This document shows, in pieces, positions 1-7,027 of a stretch of DNA of 38,748 nucleotides; positions within the stretch are counted from its first letter, which is position 1; the number at the start of each line of letters is the position of its first letter. Where the stretch lies: the NCBI GenBank assembly GCA_947367375.1, contig CANBDZ010000009.1, positions 1 to 38,748 of the forward strand, read 5' to 3'. Source of the stretch: an uncultured Bacteroidales bacterium (GTDB lineage: Bacteria > Bacteroidota > Bacteroidia > Bacteroidales > UBA932). The translations under genes were made by a program, and so were the position numbers. The notes under the pieces were generated by a model, which saw only the letters and a program-made list of their open reading frames with translations, searched no databases and had not been told where the DNA came from.

Positions 1-82
1 CGGAGATATGCACTCTTTGCAGATCTATAGTAGAAATATCTGGGCCACAAGAGAAATCAGCTCAACCTTAATAATCCCCATT

Positions 83-112
83 TTGAGATATCAAAAGTCT
101 TTACTATCTTTG
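83..112 (+). promoter_or_regulatory. Bacteroidota-type promoter ahead of structured RNA
   Basis: A TTG (part of TTTTG, 81-85) lies 19 nt before TATCTTTG at 105-112, which matches the Bacteroidota sigma-ABfr consensus (TTTG, about 19 nt, TAnnTTTG). Transcription would start near 116-120, exactly where the 5' arm of the folded RNA begins. This is one of the two best-matching promoters in the window. Confidence 0.7.
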
Positions 113-338
113 CAGCCTAATTATTAGAATGTTAAGACAGTGGAACCTCCCAGTCCTATAGTAACAGATCAGAAAATCGCTACGGATCACAGTTCTGACG
201 ATCCGTTGTCCAACAGCATATTTATGATTATGGGCGAAACCTCAGGCGAAAGCGATGGGGTTGTTTCCGTGTGTGCCTGGTCGGCGCGCACAGGTTTGTC
301 GTATATAGGTACTCCGAGCAACATTCTATCATAAGCTG
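113..338 (+). ncRNA. candidate structured RNA (6S-like RNA or long structured leader)
   Basis: No convincing protein is encoded here, but the two ends of the region pair with each other. Bases 113-116 pair with 335-338, 121-124 with 331-334, and 125-133 (tagaatgtt) with 320-328 (aacattcta) without a mismatch. A second nested helix joins 152-160 with 304-313 (cctata/tatagg plus three pairs across one bulged base). Inside are hairpins at 182-206 (acggatc/gatccgt), 269-291 (nine pairs including two G-U, 5-nt loop), and 238-262 with a GAAA tetraloop. The last competes with a 6-bp helix 176-181/251-256. A closed end-to-end rod of about 220 nt starting directly at a promoter resembles 6S RNA, but I did not recognise 6S sequence signatures. 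It could instead be a leader of the transferase gene that starts 15 nt later; no U-tract terminator follows it. Confidence 0.5.
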
Positions 339-352
339 AACATTTATAAAAT

Positions 353-988
353 ATGGCACTATATTTAAGAAAAAAACTTGACAACAAAGCGGAAATTGCC
401 GTATGGCAGGTAACCGAGACGGAAGAGGAGCTATTGAACCTCATTTCCGTTCCGACAGACGAACTTGAAGAGATTTCATTATTCAGAAGCGAGAGCCAGA
501 GAAGGCAGAAGCTCGCTGTGAGGGCACTCCTCAACGAGGTGTTCGAGGAGAAGATGTACCTCAACCACCACGACAACGGACAGCCATACCTTGAGAACTG
601 TGTGACCAACATCAGCATCACTCACACTGACAAGTATGTGGCTATCATCATTCACGACGAAGAAGAACTCGGTATCGACATCGAGTCTCTCGACAGAGAC
701 TTCTCGGCAGTAGAGAAGAAGGCTCTCTCAGAGGACGAGATCGACGACCTGGAGAAGGACAAGAGAAACGAGCAGCTCGCCATCTACTGGTGCGCAAAAG
801 AGGCTATCTTCAAGAGAATGTCTCAGAACCGCGTGGACTTCGCTGAGCAGATCGAGGTCGAGAAGTTCAACCTCAGAAAGGAGGGTGAGCTCGAGGCGAC
901 ATTCATCCACAAGGATGAGCACGAAGAGGAGTTCGAACTCGAATATATGATATTCGACCGTCACCTGCTCGTGTGGCTCGTGGGATAA
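353..988 (+). CDS. 4'-phosphopantetheinyl transferase superfamily protein (Sfp-like)
   Basis: This 211-residue protein belongs to the superfamily that moves the phosphopantetheine arm of coenzyme A onto a serine of acyl or peptidyl carrier proteins. The two signature blocks are visible: GIDIE at residues 107-111 (metal-binding acidic residues) and WCAKEAIFK at 146-154, the WxxKEA motif. NGQPYL (75-80) and SITHT (88-92) match the upstream conserved blocks of Sfp-type enzymes. The length is typical of the family. The carrier protein it serves is not in the window. The gene follows the candidate structured RNA and ends at a clear terminator, so it appears to be a single-gene unit. The superfamily assignment is firm; whether it serves fatty-acid synthesis or another carrier is open. 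Confidence 0.88.
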   Translation: MALYLRKKLDNKAEIAVWQVTETEEELLNLISVPTDELEEISLFRSESQRRQKLAVRALLNEVFEEKMYLNHHDNGQPYLENCVTNISITHTDKYVAIIIHDEEELGIDIESLDRDFSAVEKKALSEDEIDDLEKDKRNEQLAIYWCAKEAIFKRMSQNRVDFAEQIEVEKFNLRKEGELEATFIHKDEHEEEFELEYMIFDRHLLVWLVG

Positions 989-1010
989 TTGATCCGGAAA
1001 TATAGCATAG

Positions 1011-1049
1011 CAGCCTGTCAAACATACGATCGACAGGCTGTTTCTTTTT
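1011..1049 (+). terminator. intrinsic terminator after the Sfp-like gene
   Basis: A perfect 9-bp stem, cagcctgtc (1011-1019) with gacaggctg (1032-1040), is followed by the T-rich run 1041-1049. It lies between two convergent genes and its tail touches the stop codon of the minus-strand gene. Confidence 0.85.
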
Positions 1050-2166
1050 AAGGACGGATGTCGTCCCAGGACTTTATCGCATCATAGGATTCGCGTGAGC
1101 CGTAGTAAGCCTTGAACCTGGCCTCATCATTCTCGACCCACCATTGGGTACCGAGACCTTTTTCAAAGGCATATGGCTTCATGAACATCTTCACCGCCCA
1201 GGCCGGAGCAAGGAAGGCCAGTCTGTAGTACCACGGAAGCTTTGACTTCATCGAAGCGAAATAGTCATCCACCGGCACATTGGCCCTGAAATGAAGGATG
1301 TCCTCCAGAACGTCTGCATCCCTGTACCACATTCCGTGGAAATTCTTCAATGCAAACCATTGTGGCTCAAAGACTTTCTCCGGAGAAGGAAGGCCCAGTG
1401 AGCCAAGCATCCTGTTCATGAACTCATAGTTGGTCATACGGTACTGCGCACCGCTGCTGATGTTGTAGGCCTTGTTCCAGAACGATTCAGGCACCCAGTC
1501 TTCGCAGACCTGAGCCAGAAGACGACCCGAATCCTCAATGGTAGCCCATTCGAGGACTCCCCTCATCGGCACATGGAAGGCAGTCGGATTCACGACCTTG
1601 AGAATGCCCGGATAGAGGATACCGCTCTGCCTCAATGAAACCCAATGCTTCAGACCTGCCGTGGCAAAAACCTCTTCCGAACGGATCTTCGACAGGGCAT
1701 ACATATCATATTCCGCAGGAACCTGCGGATCTCCGACGCCACCCCAATGGTGCGGCGGATTTCGGTCGCCGTATTGGGCGACCGACCCTATATATATAAC
1801 CTTTATATCTGAGGATTCCGGCTGTGCGAGGACGGCCTTCACGACATTTTCGGCCGATCCGACATTGACTTTGAGGGTCTTTTCGGGATAATAGTCAGCT
1901 GCGGGCGACACCATTCCTCCTACGTGGAGGACATAATCTGCCCCTGTGACTCCCCTGAGGACATCTTCGTAGCGCATCAGGTCGCCCCATATCACCTCAA
2001 CCGACGGATCTGCCGCATAGCGGCCAAGCTTCCTGCGGTTCTTGCGGCTGTCACGGGCGAGCAGCCTTATGTTGAAGCTCTCCTTGCGACGGTAGAGTTC
2101 CTGAAAACCGGCCCAGCCCATGTTGCCGGTGCCTCCTGTCAGGAAAACGGTCTTTTTTGTTGCCAT
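1048..2166 (-). CDS. NAD(P)-dependent epimerase/dehydratase family protein (extended SDR)
   Basis: This 372-residue protein has an N-terminal Rossmann dinucleotide site (GGTGNMG, residues 11-17), an acidic-turn GDL near 61-63, a catalytic-type serine in YIGSVAQYG (Ser128) and the YxxxK pair Tyr156/Lys160. These are the hallmarks of the extended short-chain dehydrogenases that epimerise, dehydrate or reduce nucleotide sugars and related molecules. The substrate cannot be read from the sequence. I start at the ATG at 2166, because the reading frame further upstream runs into the preceding envC-like gene and adds residues unlike the family; the true Rossmann strand begins right after MATKK. It is the last gene of a three-gene minus-strand operon, 5 nt after the EnvC-like gene. 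Confidence 0.85.
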   Translation of the reverse strand: MATKKTVFLTGGTGNMGWAGFQELYRRKESFNIRLLARDSRKNRRKLGRYAADPSVEVIWGDLMRYEDVLRGVTGADYVLHVGGMVSPAADYYPEKTLKVNVGSAENVVKAVLAQPESSDIKVIYIGSVAQYGDRNPPHHWGGVGDPQVPAEYDMYALSKIRSEEVFATAGLKHWVSLRQSGILYPGILKVVNPTAFHVPMRGVLEWATIEDSGRLLAQVCEDWVPESFWNKAYNISSGAQYRMTNYEFMNRMLGSLGLPSPEKVFEPQWFALKNFHGMWYRDADVLEDILHFRANVPVDDYFASMKSKLPWYYRLAFLAPAWAVKMFMKPYAFEKGLGTQWWVENDEARFKAYYGSRESYDAIKSWDDIRP

Positions 2167-2171
2167 ATGGA

Positions 2172-3359
2172 TTATTTGAGCCAAGTCTCCGGATCCTGAG
2201 GGGTCTTGCCCTTCCACACCTCGAAGTGGAGCTGAGTCTGGTTGTTGATTGTGTCGATCTTTCCGATCTCCTGACCGACCTTCACCTTGTCACCTGCCTT
2301 TACCGAAACTGTCTTCAGTTTACAGTAGAGGGTGAAATAGTTTCCGTGCTGGATCAGGACGCACTGATTGTAGCCAGGCATCACAAACACCTGTGTCACA
2401 GCACCTTCAAAGACAGCATTCACGCCTGAGCCTTTTGAAACCGCGATGTCCACACCATTGTTTGGCGGCAGCTGGAGGTTCTTGTAGACAGGATGATAGT
2501 GCTTTCCGAAGCGTCCTACCACCGGTCCGTCTACAGGCCAAGGCAGCTTGCCCTTGTTCTTGGAGAACTCGGCATCGAGCTTCATGTCGACCTCGGTCTT
2601 CTTCTTGTCCTTTGCCTTCGGATCATCCGTCTTCATTGCCTCGGCGATGATGCGGGCGATCTCCTTATTGATCTTGTTGATTTCCTTCTTCTTAGTCTCG
2701 ATCTGCTTCTGGTAGCTCTTCTTGTCCTTCTGCAGTTTCTTGATCACGCTGTTAGCCTTCGCCTCATCCTGCTTGAGTCTGTCAAGTTCCTTGACCCTTT
2801 CGGCCTTTACGGATTCGGCTTCCTTCTTCATCACGGCAAGACGTTCCTTCTTCAGCCTCAGCTCCTCCTTCATCTCCTTGATCCTTGTGGCCTCATTCTT
2901 CATCGTTGTGGAAAGATTGCGGAAGTAGCCGAAACGGCGGAAGGCCTGGCCGAGGTTTTCGCTTGCGAACATATACATATACCACACCCTTGTGTCCCTG
3001 TTCTTATAAGCGCTCAGGACAAGTCGCGAGTAGTGGGCTGTCAGGGTGTCGATCCTGGCATTCATCCTGTTGATTGCGAGCTGGGTGAGGTAAATACTGT
3101 CTGAGTACTGTCTGATCTGACGGTCAGAATCTGCCACCAGAGCCTTTCTGTTGGAGATTTTCTTTCTTATAAGCACCAGGTCGTTGTCCAGGGAACGGCT
3201 CTGGGAAGCATTGGCCGCGAGCTGCTTGTCGATGATGGCAATCTCACGCTCGAGCTTTTCCCTGCGCTGCTGCTGGGTACTTACGTCCTGCGCGTACACT
3301 CCCGCTGAAAGCAGCAGGAGAAAGGCTGATATTATGAATTGTCTTATATGTAGGTGCAT
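2172..3359 (-). CDS. murein hydrolase activator, EnvC family (degenerate M23/LytM domain)
   Basis: This 395-residue exported protein has a signal peptide (residues 1-24, ending VYAQ), a long charged coiled coil (about 27-250, very rich in Lys/Glu) and a C-terminal LytM/M23 domain (about 285-395). Two metal ligands of active M23 peptidases are lost. The HxxxD motif reads NNGVD (Asn300 in place of His, Asp304 kept) and the HxH motif reads QLH (Gln376, His378). This pattern is that of EnvC/NlpD proteins, which do not cut peptidoglycan themselves but switch on amidases at the division septum. It would act in the periplasm. It sits 6 nt after the TPR lipoprotein gene and just before the epimerase-like gene, so the three are likely co-transcribed. 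Confidence 0.88.
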   Translation of the reverse strand: MHLHIRQFIISAFLLLLSAGVYAQDVSTQQQRREKLEREIAIIDKQLAANASQSRSLDNDLVLIRKKISNRKALVADSDRQIRQYSDSIYLTQLAINRMNARIDTLTAHYSRLVLSAYKNRDTRVWYMYMFASENLGQAFRRFGYFRNLSTTMKNEATRIKEMKEELRLKKERLAVMKKEAESVKAERVKELDRLKQDEAKANSVIKKLQKDKKSYQKQIETKKKEINKINKEIARIIAEAMKTDDPKAKDKKKTEVDMKLDAEFSKNKGKLPWPVDGPVVGRFGKHYHPVYKNLQLPPNNGVDIAVSKGSGVNAVFEGAVTQVFVMPGYNQCVLIQHGNYFTLYCKLKTVSVKAGDKVKVGQEIGKIDTINNQTQLHFEVWKGKTPQDPETWLK

Positions 3360-3365
3360 CTGGTG

Positions 3366-5084
3366 TTATTTCTTGATTGCAGCCTTTCTGGCATTTATTT
3401 TTTCCTCGAGGCCCGGGATCCTGTCCTGATTCTTGTGCATTGCGAGATTCCAATAGACCATTGCAAGGTCATACTCCTTGAGGGCATACAGGACTTCCGC
3501 ATAGTGGTCCATTATCACAGCGCTGTCCTTTCCTCCGTACAGCATAGCCTGCTTGAAGTGAGGCTTCGCTTCCTGAGGTTTGCCCATAAGGTAGAGTATC
3601 CATCCGAATGTATCGAGGTAGGTTGCATTGTTCGGCTCTGCCTCAATGGTCTTCTTGCTCATCTTGTAGGCCTTCTTGAGGCTCTTGCCTTCTTCGCTGA
3701 GGTAGTAGGCGTAGTTGTTCAGAACATATATATAGTCCGGATTTATCTTCAAGGCCTTGTCATAAGCCTTGTAGGCCTTCTTGCTGTCGCCGAGCTGGTG
3801 ATAGATGTCGCCCATGGTCGACCATGCCCTGAGGTTGCTCGAGCTGTCTGCCGGAGCTACTTCGAGGACCTTTTCGCATATTTCCAGAACCTTGTCGTAG
3901 GCCTCCAGGTTGTAGTCTCCCATGCTTGCCATTTCCAGGAAGGCGGTCTCCTTCGGGAAGAGTTCAAAAGCCTCGCGGCCGGCAGAAGAGAGTTCTTCCC
4001 ACTCCTCGGCATACATAAGGAACTCCACGTAGCTGGCCCTTGCAGAAAAACTCTTCGGCCATGCCTTCATATTTTCCTTGAAATACTTCTTGGCTCCGTC
4101 CATTCTGTCTGTCGAATAATAGTAGACTGCAGCGGTCTGAAGGAGGGTGCTGTCCGATGGATGCGATTCCAATGCCTTTGTGACTACTGTGTCTATCTGA
4201 GGCAGGAAGTTTCGTATGAACATCGGATCAGTCCTCTGGATGACTGCCATGAGATAGTCGCTCTTTGCGGCAGGGACATCATCCGACTGTACATACTTTC
4301 CAAGTACCGAGAAATAATCGTCGTACTTTCTTGTCAGCCTGTATGTCTCGGCCTTGCCAAGCATTGCCGGGAAATAGTCCGGAGCAAGGTCAAGGGCTTC
4401 ATCATAGTATGCGATGGCTGTAGAATCGTTATACATCGACATCTGATAGTCAGCCAGGGTTGTCAGGACATAAGGAGACGAGTACTGGCGGTTATACTCT
4501 TCAAGCGACTCGTATGCCTCTTCAGGTCTGTTGAGGATACGGAGAAGGTTGAAGCGGTACATTGCGATAGACTCGGTCATTCCGAAGACTGTCTCAATCT
4601 CCTTCAACACCTCAAGCGCCTTGTCATATTCCTTCTGAGCCAGATAGATCTCGACAAGGTCTAAATAGATGTCATTCCTCTTCGGAAAGTCGTCAAGAAG
4701 CCTCTCGTACATCTCCATGGTAAGTTCCGGACGGGATGTGACAGAGTAAAGTCTTGCGAGTCTGTACCTGTACCAGAAGTTATCCGGGTCGAGCTCCGCC
4801 GCCATGCGGTAGCACTGCTCCGCCAGAGCAAGGTCCTTAACACGGACAGCGCACTGGGCAAGATAGTACCATGCTGCATCGTTGTCCGGATCCTCGGCGA
4901 TGATTTCGTTGGCTATTCTCTTTGCATCCTCGATCTTTCCGGAATTGTAGGCACTGACGACGTCTATGATCATATTGTCGTGCTTCGATCCCGGCCTCGT
5001 AAGATCCTGCGCTGAGGCACTGAAACAGCCGGCGAGCAATGAAAGGGATATGATTATATATGTATATATGTACTTCATATTCAT
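3366..5084 (-). CDS. tetratricopeptide-repeat protein, probable lipoprotein
   Basis: This protein of about 572 residues consists almost entirely of TPR helices after an export signal. Repeats such as AWYYLAQCAVRVKDLALAEQCYRMAAELDPDN are typical and continue to the C-terminus. The N-terminus has a hydrophobic stretch ending LLAGC, a good lipobox (Cys20 when translated from 5084), although cleavage after SAQ is also possible. Starts at 5084 (MNMKYI) and 5078 (MKYI) are both reasonable; a longer start at 5111 would overlap a possible promoter box (TATTTTTG on the minus strand, 5107-5100). It heads the operon with the EnvC-like and epimerase-like genes. TPR scaffolds of this kind bind other proteins, and in this context a role in envelope assembly or division is a fair guess, not a demonstrated one. 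Confidence 0.85.
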   Translation of the reverse strand: MNMKYIYTYIIISLSLLAGCFSASAQDLTRPGSKHDNMIIDVVSAYNSGKIEDAKRIANEIIAEDPDNDAAWYYLAQCAVRVKDLALAEQCYRMAAELDPDNFWYRYRLARLYSVTSRPELTMEMYERLLDDFPKRNDIYLDLVEIYLAQKEYDKALEVLKEIETVFGMTESIAMYRFNLLRILNRPEEAYESLEEYNRQYSSPYVLTTLADYQMSMYNDSTAIAYYDEALDLAPDYFPAMLGKAETYRLTRKYDDYFSVLGKYVQSDDVPAAKSDYLMAVIQRTDPMFIRNFLPQIDTVVTKALESHPSDSTLLQTAAVYYYSTDRMDGAKKYFKENMKAWPKSFSARASYVEFLMYAEEWEELSSAGREAFELFPKETAFLEMASMGDYNLEAYDKVLEICEKVLEVAPADSSSNLRAWSTMGDIYHQLGDSKKAYKAYDKALKINPDYIYVLNNYAYYLSEEGKSLKKAYKMSKKTIEAEPNNATYLDTFGWILYLMGKPQEAKPHFKQAMLYGGKDSAVIMDHYAEVLYALKEYDLAMVYWNLAMHKNQDRIPGLEEKINARKAAIKK

Positions 5085-5234
5085 ACGATAAGAAACATAC
5101 AAAAATAACACTCAATTTCGGGAAAATGCATAATTTTGGGAAAAATGTGCCGATAATGCAACAATACAGGCCCCGTCTGCATCTATGTCGCGCACGAAAA
5201 ATTAACGGACCTAAGGGGCCTGACACTGAAGACC

Positions 5235-5777
5235 GTGGCTGAAATTTTTGATTTACAACTGATTAAGTCTTGCATAAAAGGAGATCGGGCGTCCCAGAAG
5301 GTCCTTTATGACCGTTTGGCACCCCGTATGTTTCCTTTGTGCCTACGCTACATCGGTGACAGAATCCAGGCCGAAGATGTTCTTCAGGACGGCTTCGTGA
5401 CCTTGTTCACCAAGCTTGAAAGCTATAAAGGGGATGGATCCTTTGAAGGCTGGGCCAGAAGGATCTTCGTCACGACGGCCCTTATGAGTCTGAGGAAGAA
5501 GGATGCTCTGAAGATGAGCGAGGAGATAGACCAGGCTCGAGGGATGAGGGCAGACACACCTTCACAGGGAGAAAACATCGGCTACAAGGAGCTTATGACT
5601 CTGGTGATGTCGCTCCCGCCCGGATTCAGGACTGTGTTCAATATGTACGCGATCGAAGGCTACACCCACAAGGAGATCGCAGACGCCTTAGGAATAACCG
5701 AGACGACGTCAAGGACACAGCTGAGCAGGGCAAGGATATGGCTGCAGAACAAAATTAAGGAAAGAGAAAATGTTTGA
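5235..5777 (+). CDS. RNA polymerase sigma factor, ECF (sigma-70 family)
   Basis: This 180-residue protein has sigma region 2 at about residues 20-90, including the core-binding and -10-melting segment around DRIQAEDVLQDGFVTLF, and region 4 at about 126-176 with the helix-turn-helix YTHKEIADALGITETTSRTQLSRAR. It lacks regions 1 and 3, so it is an ECF-type factor. The start is a GTG at 5235; no better in-frame ATG lies nearby, and the first residues align with the usual start of the family. A possible promoter box TAATTTTG is at 5131-5138. The next gene overlaps the end by 8 nt and encodes a protein that looks like its membrane-bound regulator, so translation of the two is probably coupled. Confidence 0.9.
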   Translation: MAEIFDLQLIKSCIKGDRASQKVLYDRLAPRMFPLCLRYIGDRIQAEDVLQDGFVTLFTKLESYKGDGSFEGWARRIFVTTALMSLRKKDALKMSEEIDQARGMRADTPSQGENIGYKELMTLVMSLPPGFRTVFNMYAIEGYTHKEIADALGITETTSRTQLSRARIWLQNKIKERENV

Positions 5778-6969
5778 AGATAAGAATATAAACGAGTTCG
5801 ACCTTATGATGAAGTCGATTCTGGACGAAGGCAGGGAGGAAGTTCCTGCCGGTGTCTGGGAGCGCGTGTCAGAAGGTCTTGACAAGGTTGCAGCTTCCAA
5901 GAGGAAGCCGGCTGCGGTGATATGGTTCAGAAGGGCCGGCATCGCTGCGGCGGCAGCTGCGGCAGCGATTGCGGTCGGCGTGGTGCTGAATCACGACACT
6001 GAGGAGACCCTTCTTCCAGACACTGGAGACAGTTCACTCGTTGCAGTGGTAGAGCAGGAGACCAGCACAGAAGATCACGCTGTTACAGTGGAGGAAAGAG
6101 CAGAAGCAGTCACTATGTTGGCTGACGCTGCCAAGAGTTCTGCAGTCCGCAAGCCGGTGAGCGAGATCCCGGCAACAGCACAGGAGTTCATTGAAAGTCA
6201 GGTTACGGACAGTTCTGCCGAAACTGTTACCGCTGAGCCACAGACAAAAGAGCCGGACAAGGTAGAGGAAGAAAGGATATATTTCCCTGAAGATTGGGGC
6301 GAAGAGAAGGAGACATACAGACCTTCGACATCTATCGTTCTTTCAGGTCTTGCCGGCACAAACAGCGCACAGGGTCAGAACAGGCTGAGCCCTCAGAAAG
6401 CCCCGGTTGTGACACCTGCACCGGATAAGACAGGAGTAGAAGAGACCAGCACCAAGTCCACATACGGAATCCCTGTTTCGGCGGGAGTCGGAGTGAAGAT
6501 AGGTCTTTCACCACGCTGGGCTGTGGGAATCGGAGCACATTACACTATGCTGAGCAGAACATTCTACGGCAAGTACACTAAGGTAAATCCTGACGGAACA
6601 ATCTCAAGCCCCACATCATCTGACATCAGAAACATACAGCATTATGTGGGAATCCCTGTAAACGCTTACTTCAACATCATCTCTCAGGATAGAGTAAGCC
6701 TCTACACCTACGGAGGAGGAAGTGTCGAGAAGTGCATAAGCGATGACTACAATGTCCTCAGCACAGCGATCTCCCATAAGGAAAAGGTCGACGGCCTTCA
6801 GTTCTCGGCAAATGCAGGTATCGGAGTGGAGTTCGCCATCGGAAAGAATCTGGGTATCTACATTGACCCGAGTCTCCGCTATTACTTCGACAACGGTCAG
6901 CCTGAAAGCATACGAACAGTACAACCATTGATGTTCGGATTCGAAATGGGTCTTAGAGTTAATCTCTAA
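5770..6969 (+). CDS. anti-sigma-like membrane protein with C-terminal outer-membrane beta-barrel domain
   Basis: This 399-residue protein has three parts. The first is a short cytosolic segment (1-50) with the pattern VPAGVWERVSEGLD, seen at the N-terminus of Bacteroidota proteins paired with ECF sigma factors. The second is an alanine-rich transmembrane helix (about 56-73). The third begins with a long acidic, probably unfolded linker (about 80-225) leading into a C-terminal region with alternating beta-strands (about 228-399, ending in VNL) that resembles the porin-like OMP beta-barrel domain. It overlaps the sigma gene by 8 nt. I infer that the N-terminus holds the sigma factor and that the periplasmic or outer-membrane part senses the envelope. 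The barrel assignment rests on strand pattern and aromatic residues only. A terminator overlaps its stop codon. Confidence 0.75.
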   Translation: MFEDKNINEFDLMMKSILDEGREEVPAGVWERVSEGLDKVAASKRKPAAVIWFRRAGIAAAAAAAAIAVGVVLNHDTEETLLPDTGDSSLVAVVEQETSTEDHAVTVEERAEAVTMLADAAKSSAVRKPVSEIPATAQEFIESQVTDSSAETVTAEPQTKEPDKVEEERIYFPEDWGEEKETYRPSTSIVLSGLAGTNSAQGQNRLSPQKAPVVTPAPDKTGVEETSTKSTYGIPVSAGVGVKIGLSPRWAVGIGAHYTMLSRTFYGKYTKVNPDGTISSPTSSDIRNIQHYVGIPVNAYFNIISQDRVSLYTYGGGSVEKCISDDYNVLSTAISHKEKVDGLQFSANAGIGVEFAIGKNLGIYIDPSLRYYFDNGQPESIRTVQPLMFGFEMGLRVNL

Positions 6970-6981
6970 GACTCTTTTTTT
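6951..6981 (+). terminator. intrinsic terminator overlapping the stop codon
   Basis: An 8-bp perfect stem, tcttagag with ctctaaga (6951-6958 and 6964-6971), is closed by a 5-nt loop and followed by a run of T to 6981. The stop codon of the beta-barrel gene (6967-6969) lies in its 3' arm. Confidence 0.8.
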
Positions 6982-6994
6982 GAGAAATAAATCT

Positions 6995-7002
6995 TAAATT
7001 TG
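6995..7002 (+). promoter_or_regulatory. possible -7 box for cstA-like gene
   Basis: TAAATTTG fits TAnnTTTG and lies 25 nt before the ATG, directly after the upstream terminator. A TTTG exists upstream but at only 12 nt spacing, so the -33 element is not convincing. Confidence 0.4.
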
Positions 7003-7027
7003 GTCTGTTTTCATCAAACTGGGATTT

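Noticed and set aside
140..334. 64-residue open frame starting with GTG
   Set aside because: It lies within the self-pairing RNA, has no recognisable domain or hydrophobic pattern, and its start is weak.
2493..3104. 203-residue leucine-rich open frame, plus strand
   Set aside because: It is the reverse of the EnvC coiled coil, whose Lys/Glu codons read as Leu/Phe on the other strand.
3354..4664. 436-residue open frame on the plus strand
   Set aside because: It is the antisense of the TPR gene; the sequence is rich in Leu/Val/Cys/His typical of a reverse-frame shadow.
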